This document shows, piece by piece, positions 24,506 to 32,730 of a DNA stretch of 37,464 bases (position 1 is the stretch's first letter; every line of letters starts with the position of its first letter). Source of the DNA: Bacteroidota bacterium (GTDB taxonomy: Bacteria > Bacteroidota > Bacteroidia > Chitinophagales > Chitinophagaceae); contig JABDAV010000023.1 of the NCBI GenBank assembly GCA_013289015.1, positions 1 to 37,464 on the forward strand. Direction: 5' to 3'. The translations under genes and the position numbers were made by a program. The notes below the pieces were generated by a model. It saw only the letters and a program-made list of their open reading frames with translations. It made no database searches and had not been told where the DNA came from.

Positions 24506-24703
24506 TAACATGAGTTCGGGTTAAGCATAAAGTAATCCTGAAAGGATTTAGTTTGAATAACCCCGCAAGGATTGCGGGGTAAAAAATGGATAAACAACAT
24601 TGAACCCTTACAGGGTTCAATCGATTGATCACGATTTTATCCTCCGATTACATCGAAGGCTATTTATATTAAAGCCTTTCAGGCTTACACCGAACTCACG
24701 TTA
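24506..24703. mobile_element. Small non-autonomous element: five symmetric hairpins bounded by 20-bp inverted repeats
   Basis: Ends: TAACATGAGTTCGGGTTAAG (24506-24525) and the complement of TAACGTGAGTTCGGTGTAAG (24684-24703), 17 of 20 identical. Inside are five stem-loops, each with a 3-base loop: 24534-24548 (AATCCT/AGGATT), 24560-24580 (ACCCCGCAA/TTGCGGGGT), 24600-24620 (TTGAACCCT/AGGGTTCAA), 24641-24659 (CCTCCGAT/ATCGAAGG, one mismatch) and 24672-24686 (AAGCCT/AGGCTT). Their centres (24541, 24570, 24610, 24650, 24679) are exactly symmetric about 24610. No transposase is encoded. It resembles MITE- or REP-type elements mobilised in trans. Confidence 0.65.
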
Positions 24704-24725
24704 TCTTAAATTATTTCTACTAAAA

Positions 24726-25895
24726 TTATTGCTTGTTCTTCATTTGATTTTGCATCACCAAATTTTCCAGCCATAAAGTTTTATAATAAGCCGGGCAATA
24801 GAAATAATAATTAATGTAACTCCAATGCAAAAAAATTTGTTTGAAAGGTGAAGGATAAGAATATGCTGCTCTTGCCTGGAAAAAAATGTATTGTTGTTGA
24901 TTGCTGTTCTCAAATTCGTTGATACTCGTAAACGGTGGCAAATAATCAGTTGAATACACACCGAGTTTCATCAATGAAGTGCTTAATAAAATTTTATCCA
25001 TCACATTTGTGCCTGCATCGAATTCTTTTTTCGCATCTTCAATCAATTGTTGTTTGTATGCTTCCAGTTCAGGAATATGAAAAGCGCTCATTAATCGCAC
25101 AACATGATAAATTAAGATTGATGAGCGCACGTAATACGGAGACAGGTAAACAGGCGCTCGCATGTACTCACGGTTGTGCACCATTTCAGTTATTAAATGC
25201 AATGTTGCACTGTCTTGTTTAACAAAAGGCAACTGCTTGTCTAAAACAAAATAGAGAATATTGCATTGCACAGCAAAGTCAAAATCAGGCACTGTGCGGT
25301 TTCCAAGATAGGTGCTGTATGCAGGAACATCACGATACTTTTTATACGTTGCAATAATTTTTTGCTTAGACAAATTAGCAACGTCAATCAACCGCTGTTT
25401 CAAATCAGTTACATCTTTATCGCTGCTGCTGTCAGTCATTAAGATCATTACTGTATCATCTGCATCTTCACCCTGTCCAAAAACCTGTTTTAAATATTTG
25501 AAATAATAAGTACCCGGCATTATCGCGTCATCCTTAGCCCAAAAACCATAATAAGGATAACCATGTTTATTGCGATATAACGGGTAAATATTTTGCGCGT
25601 TTGCAATAATGCTATCTGCAATTACTTTATCCGCTTCACTTAGATACGGCAACATATTACGCAATGCAAAAGCCGTTATTGCTGTATAAAAAACAGTATT
25701 ATCAGGCTGGTAATTATGCGGTGCACCGCCACATTCGCGATATGTTGGGAACATACCCGCATAAAAAAATCCATCCTGCTTTACCTGCATTGATTGTATA
25801 TCCAGCAACAGCGCATGAATTAATGAATCGTTGTTTTGGGAAAAAGACTGATGAACAAAGAATAAAATAAATAAAGTGATGAAATATTTTTTCAT
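24726..25895 (-). CDS. Exported alpha/alpha-toroid-like protein with a DxDD motif (terpenoid-cyclase-like?)
   Basis: 389 residues from the ATG at 25895; a TTG six bases upstream is unnecessary. Signal peptide MKKYFITLFILFFVHQSFSQ. The rest is helical with Tyr/Trp-rich turns and helix pairs (TVFYTAITAFALRNMLPYL, ADSIIANAQNIYPLYRNKHG, YYVRSSILIYHVVRLMSAFH), suggesting an (alpha/alpha)-barrel or toroid. D144-A-D146-D147-T (in GQGEDADDTVMIL) matches the DxDDT acid motif of class II terpenoid cyclases and of prenyltransferase/squalene-oxidase repeat proteins. Against cyclase function are the shortness and the Sec signal. It lies 26 bases downstream of the class I isoprenoid-synthase-like gene. Function not established. 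Confidence 0.6.
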   Translation of the reverse strand: MKKYFITLFILFFVHQSFSQNNDSLIHALLLDIQSMQVKQDGFFYAGMFPTYRECGGAPHNYQPDNTVFYTAITAFALRNMLPYLSEADKVIADSIIANAQNIYPLYRNKHGYPYYGFWAKDDAIMPGTYYFKYLKQVFGQGEDADDTVMILMTDSSSDKDVTDLKQRLIDVANLSKQKIIATYKKYRDVPAYSTYLGNRTVPDFDFAVQCNILYFVLDKQLPFVKQDSATLHLITEMVHNREYMRAPVYLSPYYVRSSILIYHVVRLMSAFHIPELEAYKQQLIEDAKKEFDAGTNVMDKILLSTSLMKLGVYSTDYLPPFTSINEFENSNQQQYIFFQARAAYSYPSPFKQIFLHWSYINYYFYCPAYYKTLWLENLVMQNQMKNKQ

Positions 25896-25921
25896 TGACA
25901 AATTGCCGAATTAACTAATTA

Positions 25922-26914
25922 TCAAATTAGTGCTGGAAGTTTAAAAATATACTTCAACCACTTTAAGATATTGGAAGGTCTCTCCATATCCACGATCATA
26001 TCTTTTCTATCCAGTTTCCACCAATCAATTTTGCTTCCATATTTTTTTTCTGTTGCAATAAACTGATCAATAGCTACCAAACTCCTTGCATTGATCGTAT
26101 TCATCACAATGCAAAAATCTTCTTTATCTTTCAGTGAATACGGTAAAGCATAAATTTTTTCATTCTGTAATTTTACGCGTTCAATAAAATCTTTTCTGAA
26201 TTGCAAGTAATCAACACAGGTGTTTACAAGTGTATAAATATTATCGCGCACATCCTTATATAAATCAAAAATGTCATTTCCCAATTGATATAAACTACCG
26301 ATCAAAAACAATACTTCCAGCATTTGCGCGTCTGCAGCTTCATCCAAACACTGGTGGTAAATAATAACACTCACTGCCCCTTTTGTATAGGTTATGCGCT
26401 GCATTTCTTCTTCTGAAATATCCGGCTTTGTTTGCTTTATGGTTTCAACCTGTATATCCAAAACATCTTTTGAGGCCTTAATATATTCGTCTTTATGCGG
26501 AACTGTATTTAATAAAAACGTTTGAATTTCCTTGGCTACATGGGATGAAAACGTAGTAGCATTAAAGGTTTCAGGATGAAAAGTTATTTGCTGTATGCTT
26601 TCATTATCGAGCTTGTCAATATCAAACAGGTCGTCGCCCACAGGTGTAAGAACGCCAAACAAAGTTGCGCGTTTGCGTTCTTCATCACTTAATGTTTCTC
26701 CATACAATCTTTTATAGCTGCTGCATAAAAAAGATGTAATGAATAAGCCGTAATAATTTAAGATCTTTCCTCTTTGCTCCGGTTGAAATTTACCATTGTA
26801 TTTTTTTTCGAGTTCATCGAGGTAAGGAGTAAGGAATGTTTTATTGAATCGCTTCTGAACTTTGATTTCACTGTAAACTTTTCTTGCGATATTGATGTAG
26901 CGGAAAAAATTCAT
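25922..26914 (-). CDS. Class I isoprenoid-synthase-like protein
   Basis: 330 residues from the ATG at 26914 (MNFFRYINIARKVYSEI); an in-frame TTG at 26929 is less likely. All-helical, no signal peptide. Two acid motifs in the right order for the trans-isoprenoid synthase fold: D94-D95-L-F-D98 (in VGDDLFDIDKL) and N213-D214-I-F-D217 (in YQLGNDIFDLYKDVRDN), comparable to the DDxxD motif and to the second Asp-rich motif of prenyl synthases and squalene/phytoene synthases. Such proteins use Mg2+ to bind a prenyl diphosphate. Product and substrate are unknown. Paired with the DxDD toroid protein downstream, 26 bases apart. Confidence 0.65.
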   Translation of the reverse strand: MNFFRYINIARKVYSEIKVQKRFNKTFLTPYLDELEKKYNGKFQPEQRGKILNYYGLFITSFLCSSYKRLYGETLSDEERKRATLFGVLTPVGDDLFDIDKLDNESIQQITFHPETFNATTFSSHVAKEIQTFLLNTVPHKDEYIKASKDVLDIQVETIKQTKPDISEEEMQRITYTKGAVSVIIYHQCLDEAADAQMLEVLFLIGSLYQLGNDIFDLYKDVRDNIYTLVNTCVDYLQFRKDFIERVKLQNEKIYALPYSLKDKEDFCIVMNTINARSLVAIDQFIATEKKYGSKIDWWKLDRKDMIVDMERPSNILKWLKYIFKLPALI

Positions 26915-26925
26915 TTGGTGAATGG

Positions 26926-27050
26926 TCAATAGTGAATGGTGAATAACTATTCAACGCTCAAAAATAATTGTTCACAGACTATAATTAACAGAAGTGCAAG
27001 TAAGAGTTTGTTTTCTGCATTAAGACATTGACTATTCACTGCTCACTATT
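26926..27050. repeat. Intergenic inverted repeat upstream of the isoprenoid-synthase-like gene
   Basis: AATAGTGAATGGTGAATA (26928-26945) pairs with TATTCACTGCTCACTATT (27033-27050) at 15 of 18 positions across an 87-base spacer. It separates the exbD gene from the isoprenoid pair. Confidence 0.5.
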
Positions 27051-27052
27051 TA

Positions 27053-27451
27053 CTACTTCACATTCGCCACCACTTTGGCGCCGGCTTTTTTTGCAGACTG
27101 CATTACATGAAAGACTTCGCCGTAATAAGATGCTGTGTCGGCGTTGATAACAACCGAAGGCGTATCTACCGTGCTGCGGTTTTTATCAACTTCAAACTTT
27201 ATTAAACTATCAAGATTGCTGGGATCAATCTTTTTCTGACCAATATAAACATTCTGGTCTTTATCAATGGAAACAACAATATGCTGTTTGGCTTTGGTAT
27301 CTTTTGAACCCTTCGGATTATTTACTTTAATAACATTTGGATTAGCAAGTGTTGAAATAATCAAAAAGAAAAAAAGTAAAATGAATAAAATATCATTCAG
27401 CGTGCCTGCATGCACCTGGCCCTGTGTTTTGTATCGTCTTCGTATATTCAT
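27053..27451 (-). CDS. exbD: Biopolymer transport protein ExbD/TolR
   Basis: 132 residues. Short basic cytoplasmic N-terminus (MNIRRRYKTQGQVHAGTLND), one transmembrane helix (ILFILLFFFLIISTL) with the conserved Asp in LNDILFILLFF that carries protons, and a periplasmic domain (HIVVSIDKDQNVYIGQKKID, then SVVINADTASYYGEVFHVMQ). With ExbB/TolQ it forms the proton-driven motor that energises TonB- or TolA-dependent processes. ExbB is encoded just upstream on the same strand; no TonB or TolA is seen. Confidence 0.92.
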   Translation of the reverse strand: MNIRRRYKTQGQVHAGTLNDILFILLFFFLIISTLANPNVIKVNNPKGSKDTKAKQHIVVSIDKDQNVYIGQKKIDPSNLDSLIKFEVDKNRSTVDTPSVVINADTASYYGEVFHVMQSAKKAGAKVVANVK

Positions 27452-27454
27452 AAG

Positions 27455-27552
27455 CCCCTATCCCCTAAGGGGGATTTTAAAAATCGTTTACAAATTAATT
27501 TTCTATAATAATACATAATGCATTTTAATTTCTCCCCTTCAGGGGATGGGGG
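27455..27552. repeat. GC-rich inverted repeat between exbB and exbD
   Basis: CCCCTATCCCCTAAGGGGGA (27455-27474) and TCCCCTTCAGGGGATGGGGG (27533-27552) are near reverse complements across an AT-rich 58-base spacer; each arm also holds its own short hairpin (CCCCT/AGGGG). It fills almost the whole gap between two genes that are usually adjacent. Confidence 0.65.
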
Positions 27553-27554
27553 TA

Positions 27555-28235
27555 TTACCTCGTTGGCTCCTGCAAAATATCAATGAATTCTGCGCTGGCA
27601 ATTTCCATCCTGTTGGCTGTTTTATCCACCTGTGTATTTAAAAAATTATATGCCACATAAGCCAGCAAACCAATGATCAAGCCTGTAGCAGAAGTTATCA
27701 TCTTTGTATAAATACCACCCGCAATTTCACCTAATTCAAGTTCTCCTTTTGAAGCAATGGCTGAAAACAATTGCAGCATACCAACAATGGTTCCTAAAAA
27801 GCCAAACATAGGCGCAATGCCTGCGATCAATGAAAGCACATTCAGGTTACGTTCCATCTTGTACATTTCAAGCCTGCCAACATTCTCCATGCTTTTTTCA
27901 ATGGCATCAATAGGTTTACCAATGCGTTGCAAGCCTTTATCAATAATGCGTGCTACAGGATTATCAGTATTCCGCGCGAGGCTTCTTGCAGCAGTTATGT
28001 TGCCGGTGATAATATTGTCACGAATGATGTTCATAAAATTGGCATCAACCCTTGATGCTTTGCGAATAGCAATAAGCCGTTCAAAAAAAACAAAGATGGC
28101 TGCGGCAAGCAATATGTACAAAGGATACATTATCCATCCGCCTTTATTTAGAAGCTCCCATAAGTTCATAGTTTGTGGCTGTTGTGCAACTGTATTCACC
28201 AGCTTTGCAGTATCAACCTGTAAGAAAAACAACAT
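27555..28235 (-). CDS. exbB: MotA/TolQ/ExbB proton channel family protein
   Basis: 226 residues from the ATG at 28235; an in-frame TTG at 28277 would add 14 unconserved residues. Three membrane helices: WIMYPLYILLAAAIFVFFER, the pair around MFGFLGTIVGMLQLFSAIA, and TSATGLIIGLLAYVAYNFL. The segment GIAPMFGFLGTIVGM is the family hallmark and lines the proton path. The long cytoplasmic loop (RLIAIRKASRVDANFMN to LEMYKMERNLNVL) is normal. Pairs with ExbD downstream. Confidence 0.93.
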   Translation of the reverse strand: MLFFLQVDTAKLVNTVAQQPQTMNLWELLNKGGWIMYPLYILLAAAIFVFFERLIAIRKASRVDANFMNIIRDNIITGNITAARSLARNTDNPVARIIDKGLQRIGKPIDAIEKSMENVGRLEMYKMERNLNVLSLIAGIAPMFGFLGTIVGMLQLFSAIASKGELELGEIAGGIYTKMITSATGLIIGLLAYVAYNFLNTQVDKTANRMEIASAEFIDILQEPTR

Positions 28236-28551
28236 GCTTGATTTTTTAGATAGATGCAAAATACGTTCAACCACCAAACAACGGTTGCTGTGTTGATAAA
28301 TTACTTTGCAATGTTATTTTAAGAAAGATTTTGCAGCAAAGCTGAAGCTTTGTTTGATTTGCTTTTTGTTACCAGCCAATGAACAAACAGCAGCACGGTT
28401 GCGTCGCAGCACTGCATCTGTATATTTTCATGGCGGCTAAGATTTTACATTCACAACAGTTGCATTTAATTATATCTCAAAAAATACCATGTAGCATTGC
28501 ACGCAGCAATGCCACGTTAAGGTTTATAAGAGATAATTGTATCTTTGAAGT
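28236..28551. other. Intergenic stretch between divergent exbB and the Uma2 gene
   Basis: No credible gene. It has a perfect hairpin GCATTGC-ACGCA-GCAATGC (28494-28512), a second one CAAAGC-TGAA-GCTTTG (28337-28352), and TATCTTTG at 28540-28547, which matches the -7 consensus but stands only 4 bases before the Uma2 ATG. Confidence 0.5.
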
Positions 28552-29130
28552 ATGCAGCAAACCGCAGCAAAATATATTTCACAGCAAGAATACCTGGCTT
28601 TTGAGCGCAATGCTTTGGATAGGCACGAGTATTACAAAGGCGAAATTTTTGCAATGGGCGGCGCTTCCTTTAAACATAATCTTATCGAAAGCAATTTAAG
28701 ATTAGCATTAGGTATTTTTCTAAAAGATAAAGATTGCAATGAATTTGGCAGCAATCTCCGCATACATATTCCTTCCAATACTTTATATACTTATCCTGAT
28801 ATTATTGTTCTTTTCGATGAGCCTGAATTTATTGATGAAGAATTTGATACGATTACAAATCCTTCTGTTATAATCGAAATTCTTTCACCTTCAACGGCAA
28901 ATTATGATCGCGGCGCTAAGTTTGATTTATACAGGGGAATAAATTCTTTACAGGAATATCTTCTCATTGATTCAACAGTCATTCACGTTTTACTGTACGT
29001 AAAAAATGCTGACAATACATGGACTTTGTCTGATACGAAGGATATAAACCAGACAATCACAATCCCATCCATTAATTTCACAATCACCCTTGCTGACATC
29101 TACAACGGCGTTGATAAAGTAAACCGTTAA
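28552..29130 (+). CDS. Uma2 family endonuclease-like protein (DUF820)
   Basis: 192 residues, the normal length. PD-(D/E)xK-fold features: EYYKGEIFAMGGASFKHNLI near residues 25-45, the catalytic Asp in YTYPDIIVLFDEP, and the E-x-x-S-P core IIEILSPSTANYDRGAKF followed by YRGINSLQEYLLID. Uma2 proteins are abundant in Cyanobacteria and Bacteroidota; a restriction or repair role is assumed, not proven. It stands alone, with recF starting 15 bases after its stop. Confidence 0.9.
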   Translation: MQQTAAKYISQQEYLAFERNALDRHEYYKGEIFAMGGASFKHNLIESNLRLALGIFLKDKDCNEFGSNLRIHIPSNTLYTYPDIIVLFDEPEFIDEEFDTITNPSVIIEILSPSTANYDRGAKFDLYRGINSLQEYLLIDSTVIHVLLYVKNADNTWTLSDTKDINQTITIPSINFTITLADIYNGVDKVNR

Positions 29131-29145
29131 TATTATCTTGCCCTT

Positions 29146-30228
29146 ATGTTTGCATGCAGGCAAATCTCTCTCACTCAATTTCGCAATTACAGTTTTGATA
29201 CATTCAGTTTCAAACAAAATATCATTGGCATTTGTGGCAGGAATGGAAGCGGCAAAACCAATTTGCTTGATGCAATTTATTACCTGTGCTTTACCAAAAG
29301 CAGTTTCAACAGGCCCGACAACCAAAGTGTAAAAGATGGTCTTGAAGGGTTTCGCATAGAAGGAAAATTTTTAAACGATGAAGCTGAAAGCAAACTTGTT
29401 TGCGTGCTGCGTGAAAATAACCGTAAAGAATTTTCATTGAATGATGAAATGTACCAGCGTTTTTCAGAGCACATCGGAAAATTTCCCTGTGTAATGATAG
29501 CACCTGATGATGTGTCATTAATTACAGAAGGCAGCGAAGAACGAAGAAAATTTATTGATACTTTGCTTTCACAATTGCAGCATGATTATCTTGAACAACT
29601 CATTGCTTACAATAAAATTCTGCAGCAACGCAACAGCTTTTTAAAGTTTGCCGCAGAAAGAAACAGTTATGATGAATCGTTGCTTGAAATATTAAACAGG
29701 CAGTTGTTTGAAAAAGGAAATTTTATTTACGGGCGAAGAAAAAAATTCTTACATGAATTTCTGCCGCAGGTGTTGGCACAATATATTTTCATTGCGGATA
29801 GCGATGATAAACTGGAACTTGCTTATGAAAGCCAGTTACACACACAGTCTTTTGAAGAATTATTAAATGAGAACCTGCAGCGTGATCTGTATTTACAACG
29901 AACAGGCAGCGGCATTCATAAAGATGATATTGTAATTGAACTGCAGCAATCGGGCTTTAAACATATTGCTTCGCAAGGGCAACGAAAAAGTTTATTGTTT
30001 GCATTTAAACTGGCAGCATTTGAAACGCTTAAAGAAAATAAAGGCTTCTCTCCCATTCTTTTATTGGATGATGTATTTGAAAAGCTTGATGAGAACCGCA
30101 TGCAGAATTTGCTGGAATACGTTTGCGTGCAAAGCGGCGCACAGGTTTTTATTACCGATACGCATAGAGAACGATTATCAAATGCCTTTATGAGGATCGG
30201 TAAAGGTTATGATTTGATTGAATTATAA
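29146..30228 (+). CDS. recF: DNA replication and repair protein RecF
   Basis: 360 residues. ABC-type ATPase that helps load RecA at gaps. Walker A GRNGSGKT (31-38), RecF-type region VKDGLEGFRIEGKF, the signature SQGQRKSLLFAFKLA and Walker B ILLLDDVFEKLD. The N-terminus CRQISLTQFRNYSFDTF is typical of RecF (L-x-x-FRN-Y). It is not beside dnaN or gyrB, as is common in Bacteroidota. Confidence 0.95.
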   Translation: MFACRQISLTQFRNYSFDTFSFKQNIIGICGRNGSGKTNLLDAIYYLCFTKSSFNRPDNQSVKDGLEGFRIEGKFLNDEAESKLVCVLRENNRKEFSLNDEMYQRFSEHIGKFPCVMIAPDDVSLITEGSEERRKFIDTLLSQLQHDYLEQLIAYNKILQQRNSFLKFAAERNSYDESLLEILNRQLFEKGNFIYGRRKKFLHEFLPQVLAQYIFIADSDDKLELAYESQLHTQSFEELLNENLQRDLYLQRTGSGIHKDDIVIELQQSGFKHIASQGQRKSLLFAFKLAAFETLKENKGFSPILLLDDVFEKLDENRMQNLLEYVCVQSGAQVFITDTHRERLSNAFMRIGKGYDLIEL

Positions 30229-30235
30229 ATTTGTG

Positions 30236-30309
30236 GTTTCACGCAAAGGAAACAAGGATCGCAAAGGCGCAATTTTTTACTTTGCAAACTTTGCGACTTA
30301 GCGTGAAAT
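30236..30309. repeat. CGCAAAG-type intergenic inverted repeat
   Basis: GTTTCACGC (30236-30244) pairs with GCGTGAAAT (30301-30309; 8 of 9 positions perfectly complementary), and inside it CGCAAAG (30260-30266) pairs with CTTTGCG (30289-30295). It occupies the space between recF and the M1 peptidase gene. Similar CGCAAAG-rich spacers are familiar from Bacteroidota genomes. Confidence 0.6.
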
Positions 30310-30327
30310 CTTTTAAGAAACTATATA

Positions 30328-32040
30328 ATGAAAAAGACTCTTTTACTTTTTACCGCTTACTGCTTACTGCTAACAGTTCACTTGTTCGCGCAGGAGAAAA
30401 AAACATTCACACATGCAGATACACTGCGCGGCAGCATTACACCTGAGCGTGCATGGTGGGATGTATTGAGATATGATATTACTGTAAAGCCGGATTATGC
30501 AAGTAAAACGATTGAGGGAAAAGTAAAAATCATATTTAAGATCAATAAAGGAAGTTTACCTGAGTCAGACAAACAAACGGCTTTAATGCAAATTGATTTG
30601 CAGTCACCTTTACTGATAGATAAAATTCAAAGTTCGCAGAATGATAACTATGTTATAGATCATAAAACCAATGAAAATGTTTGGTATATAGATTATAGCC
30701 TTGCAAATTTTATCCAATCAAAACAAACAGTTGATTCAATTTTTATAACGTATCATGGTAAACCAATTGAAGCAACCAGGCCACCCTGGAATAACGGATG
30801 GATTTGGAAGAAAGATGCGAAAGGCCGGCCGTGGATGAGTGTTACCTGTGAAGGAGATGGAGCAAGTGTCTGGTATCCCTGCAAAGATCATTTAAGTGAT
30901 GAACCTGATAACGGCGCTTCGCTGTCTATCATTGTTCCTGATACATTGGTTGGTATTGGCAATGGCAGATTAACATCCACACAAAAAAATAATGACGGCA
31001 CTACAACCTATACATGGCAGGTAAAAAATCCTATCAACAATTATAACATCATTCCATACATCGGCAAATATGTAAACTGGAGCGATACATTGCATGGAGA
31101 AAAAGGAACGCTTGATCTGAATTACTGGGTGCTTGATTATGCTGTCGATTCTGCTAAAAAACAATTTGAGCAGGTAAAACCAATACTGCACAATCTTGAA
31201 CATTGGTTCGGTCCATATCCTTTTTATGAAGATGGATATAAACTGGTACAATCACCATATTTGGGTATGGAACATCAAAGCGCTGTAGCTTACGGAAATG
31301 GTTTTCATAATGGCTATCGTTATGGTAAAACATGGATCGATCTTTCCGGAACAGGGCTTGGTTTGAAATGGGATTTTATTATTGAACATGAAAGCAGTCA
31401 TGAATGGTTTGGCAATAATATTACTATGAAAGACCAGGCAGATATGTGGATACATGAAAGCTTTGCCAATTACAGCGAAACATTGTACACTGAATATTTG
31501 TTCGGTAAAGATTCAGGCAATGCATACAACGTAGGAACGCGTAAGCGCATTGAAAATGATGAACCCATCATTGCGCCGTATAATGTAAACGCGGAAGGCA
31601 GCGGCGATATGTATTACAAAGGCGGCAATATGCTGCAGGCAATTCGTCATATAATTGATAATGACGAAAAATGGAGAAGCATTTTACGTGGATTAAATAA
31701 AACATTCTATCATCAAACTGTAACAACAAAAGAAGTAGAAAATTATATCACCAAAATTGCCGGTATAGATCTGAGTAAAGTGTTTGACCAATATTTACGC
31801 ACCACACAAATTCCGCAACTGAGCTATTATTATGCTGCTGATAAAAAACAAATCTATTATCGCTGGGATAGTTGTGTGAGAGGTTTTAATATGCCGCTTA
31901 CACTAATTCACAATAAAGAAGCGTTGCATATTTACCCAACCCAACAATGGAGAAGCTCGAAGAATGTTGCTTTTTTTGATACAGCGTGGATCGAGAAGAA
32001 TTATTATATAAGGGTTAAAGAAGTGGAGATTGAGAAGTGA
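30328..32040 (+). CDS. Exported M1 family aminopeptidase-like metallopeptidase
   Basis: 570 residues, shorter than classical aminopeptidase N. Signal peptide MKKTLLLFTAYCLLLTVHLF, then a beta-rich N-domain (about 25-260) and a gluzincin domain. Zinc site: HESSH at 354-358 (HExxH) and the third ligand E377 in MWIHESFANYSE. The exopeptidase motif GMEHQ (313-317) replaces the more common GAMEN. A C-terminal strand-rich region from about 470 closes the protein. Periplasmic or surface peptide breakdown is likely. Confidence 0.92.
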   Translation: MKKTLLLFTAYCLLLTVHLFAQEKKTFTHADTLRGSITPERAWWDVLRYDITVKPDYASKTIEGKVKIIFKINKGSLPESDKQTALMQIDLQSPLLIDKIQSSQNDNYVIDHKTNENVWYIDYSLANFIQSKQTVDSIFITYHGKPIEATRPPWNNGWIWKKDAKGRPWMSVTCEGDGASVWYPCKDHLSDEPDNGASLSIIVPDTLVGIGNGRLTSTQKNNDGTTTYTWQVKNPINNYNIIPYIGKYVNWSDTLHGEKGTLDLNYWVLDYAVDSAKKQFEQVKPILHNLEHWFGPYPFYEDGYKLVQSPYLGMEHQSAVAYGNGFHNGYRYGKTWIDLSGTGLGLKWDFIIEHESSHEWFGNNITMKDQADMWIHESFANYSETLYTEYLFGKDSGNAYNVGTRKRIENDEPIIAPYNVNAEGSGDMYYKGGNMLQAIRHIIDNDEKWRSILRGLNKTFYHQTVTTKEVENYITKIAGIDLSKVFDQYLRTTQIPQLSYYYAADKKQIYYRWDSCVRGFNMPLTLIHNKEALHIYPTQQWRSSKNVAFFDTAWIEKNYYIRVKEVEIEK

Positions 32041-32063
32041 TGCTTCATAACAAGATGAAATAA

Positions 32064-32152
32064 AATACCTTGACCTATTATTGATAACAGTATGAAGCAG
32101 GCACAAGTACGCTGTGCACAAAACCTTGGCTGCATACTTGCGCCAGATAAGA
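32064..32152 (+). repeat. ~89-bp direct repeat, copy 1
   Basis: Aligns with 33367-33456; the last 25 bases (32128-32152) are identical. It contains a hairpin, GGCACAAGTACGC (32100-32112) and GCATACTTGCGCC (32132-32144). It sits between the M1 peptidase gene and the 167-aa membrane protein gene. Confidence 0.75.
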
Positions 32153-32226
32153 AATATTTAATGGATTGAGAGTTCAATACAATTAATAAATCGTCAATAG
32201 TTTACCTTCCTCAATAACACAATTGA

Positions 32227-32730
32227 ATGTCAGAAAAAGCCTTTCCATTCTATATAAAAACTTTTCAGCATTTAAAATTACTCGGAAGAGCAATGTTTAT
32301 GTGGATTGGTTTGTATGCAATTATGAGCTTTGAAAAATTTCCCTTTCAAGTTTTCATATATGCTGGTTGTGTTCTTTTCATTTTGGACACTCTTCCAAAT
32401 TTGATTGTCCACATTCAGTATTGGTTAAAAAATAGAAAGGCAGTTTTGTATATAAATGTCGAGGAAAAGACGATTTTATATAAATCATCAGGTTATGACA
32501 TCACTGGTAATTTTCAGGATATAAAATGTTTTTCGTTTTATAGCATTTATGGCAGCGAAAGAGGATTCTATTCTTATGGAGTATATAAATATTGTAAAAT
32601 CGACTTTCACAATGGTAAATCTATAATTGCGACTGTGCTAATGATTCCTAATGTTGAAATAACCCTTCAATTACTTTTAAAAATTCAACCTGAACGTCAC
32701 AAAAAATTTGTTTTTTGCTTTGCCAAATAA
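32227..32730 (+). CDS. Hypothetical membrane protein with two helices
   Basis: 167 residues. Two transmembrane helices at about 19-34 (GRAMFMWIGLYAIMSF) and 41-57 (VFIYAGCVLFILDTLPN), then a soluble domain that reads as beta strands (KAVLYINVEEKTILYKSSGY, then SIYGSERGFYSYGVYKYCKI). The arrangement of two helices followed by a beta domain recalls bacterial PH-like proteins of unknown role, but I do not recognise this family. The gene lies after copy 1 of a direct repeat whose second copy precedes the T9SS cargo gene. Confidence 0.6.
   Translation: MSEKAFPFYIKTFQHLKLLGRAMFMWIGLYAIMSFEKFPFQVFIYAGCVLFILDTLPNLIVHIQYWLKNRKAVLYINVEEKTILYKSSGYDITGNFQDIKCFSFYSIYGSERGFYSYGVYKYCKIDFHNGKSIIATVLMIPNVEITLQLLLKIQPERHKKFVFCFAK

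Noticed and set aside
24600..24625. tRNA T-arm-like sequence (AGGGTTCAATC)
   Set aside because: It is one arm of a perfect 9-bp hairpin in the five-hairpin element; no acceptor, D or anticodon arms surround it.
28540..28547. Promoter -7 box for the Uma2 gene
   Set aside because: TATCTTTG is only 4 bases from the ATG, so the transcript would start inside the gene; the N-terminus looks genuine, so the box is probably fortuitous.
28379..28699. Plus-strand frame overlapping the Uma2 start
   Set aside because: Composition is not protein-like, and it overlaps the recognisable Uma2 N-terminus in another frame.
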